Source: Parasponia andersonii (lineage: Eukaryota; Streptophyta; Magnoliopsida; Rosales; Cannabaceae). From it: a stretch of DNA of 64,000 bases. This document shows positions 63,572-64,000 of the stretch, one piece after another. The DNA lies in NCBI GenBank assembly GCA_002914805.1, contig JXTB01000259.1, forward strand, positions 70,762 through 134,761, written 5' to 3'. A model generated the notes under the pieces. That model saw nothing but the letters and a program-made list of their open reading frames with translations, was not told where the DNA came from and did no database searches. A program made the position numbers and the translations under genes. How positions within the stretch are numbered: position 1 is the stretch's first letter; the number at the start of each line of letters is the position of its first letter.

Positions 63572-63805
63572 TACGTGAATAGATGACGAAGTTGGTTAAC
63601 TCAAGTGGTAAGAGTATCTATTACTTAGGATCTTGGTTCTAAATTCGAGTCACACTAGGAATAAGTGTGAAAGTCTATTATCCCTAATCGGGTAGGGTGG
63701 AGATTAGGTAGTAATAGATATTTTACTTTATTTTGTAATAAGTGAAAGGCATTAATTAAGTCTCATTTTTTCAAAAAAAAAAAATTACGTGAATAGACGA
63801 GGAAG
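63572..63805 (+). mobile_element. tRNA-derived SINE with target-site duplications
   Basis: The body (about 63592-63785) begins with a pol III A-box-like segment (TTAACTCAAGTGG, near 63596), followed by a B-box-like segment (GGTTCTAAATTCGAGTC, 63638-63654). A non-tRNA part and an A-rich tail (poly-A at about 63774-63784) come next. The flanking 20-mers, both starting TACGTGAATAGA (63572-63591 and 63786-63805), match at about 18 of 20 positions. Short body, pol III boxes, A-tail and long direct repeats together define a plant SINE. Confidence 0.85.
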
Positions 63806-64000
63806 TGAAACACTTGTGTCCATATGAATAGATAAGAAAACGAAACGAAAACGAAACACTTCCCTGATCTCTATTTTTTTTTCTTTTTTTTTTTTTTTTT
63901 TCTTTTAACTTGGGGAGTGGAAATTCGAATTCAGATTTTTCCATATTTGGAAGAAATATTATTACTACTGGGCTACACGTACAACCACTTATATCCGTTC
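63806..64000. other. Spacer at window end
   Basis: AT-rich with a long poly-T tract at about 63868-63900. Nothing else recognised. Confidence 0.5.

Noticed and set aside
63592-63665. A functional tRNA gene
   Set aside because: The cloverleaf stems do not form properly and the box-bearing part is followed by an A-tail and bracketed by long direct repeats, which makes it a SINE.
44924-64000. CRISPR array or bacterial-type operon
   Set aside because: The repeats present are microsatellites and transposon ends without regular spacers, and the DNA is plant nuclear.

Overview
The window is nuclear DNA from a flowering plant, most likely a eudicot. The genes have short exons and AT-rich introns with GT-AG borders. 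The proteins are plant-specific and chloroplast-related, and plant LTR retrotransposons and DNA transposons are present. The species cannot be named from sequence alone. All gene models were built by hand, splicing exons by reading frame, phase and family similarity; lengths follow from the listed exons.

Layout. (1) 1-1493 (+): the last four coding exons of tubulin-folding cofactor E. (2) 3880-10651 (-): a complete 14-exon phosphoglucan phosphatase SEX4 (378 aa). (3) 12491-16014 (-): a complete 10-exon SEC12-like PHF1 (394 aa). (4) 17075-21539 (+): a complete 8-coding-exon WD40 nucleolar protein UTP7/WDR46 (537 aa), divergent from PHF1 across about 1.06 kb holding a PHR1-type site, a run of site II motifs and a telo box. 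(5) 24882-32435: a decayed Ty3/Gypsy chromovirus-like element bounded by CATAT repeats. (6) 33717-36366 (+): a complete 6-exon farnesol kinase FOLK (309 aa). (7) 37708-42317: a decayed Ty1/Copia element with about 165-bp LTRs. (8) 42318-64000: no cellular gene seen. It holds a CACTA-like element inside older inverted-repeat elements, a MITE lying in (AT)n, a Mutator-like element with about 178-bp inverted termini and 9-bp target duplications, a tRNA-derived SINE with about 20-bp target duplications, and many microsatellites.

How the genes relate. They do not form one pathway. SEX4 dephosphorylates starch phosphoglucans in the plastid, PHF1 is needed for ER exit of PHT1 phosphate transporters, UTP7 works in the small-subunit processome, FOLK recycles farnesol, and cofactor E folds alpha-tubulin. 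SEX4 and PHF1 are next to each other on one strand, matching the consecutive Arabidopsis loci At3g52180 and At3g52190 as I recall them, which points to an old syntenic block.

No clearly new multi-gene system was found. The most useful leads are the PHF1/UTP7 divergent regulatory region, a 64-bp hairpin in a SEX4 intron, the lopsided LTRs of the Ty3 element, and the small DNA transposons and SINE in the gene-poor part.
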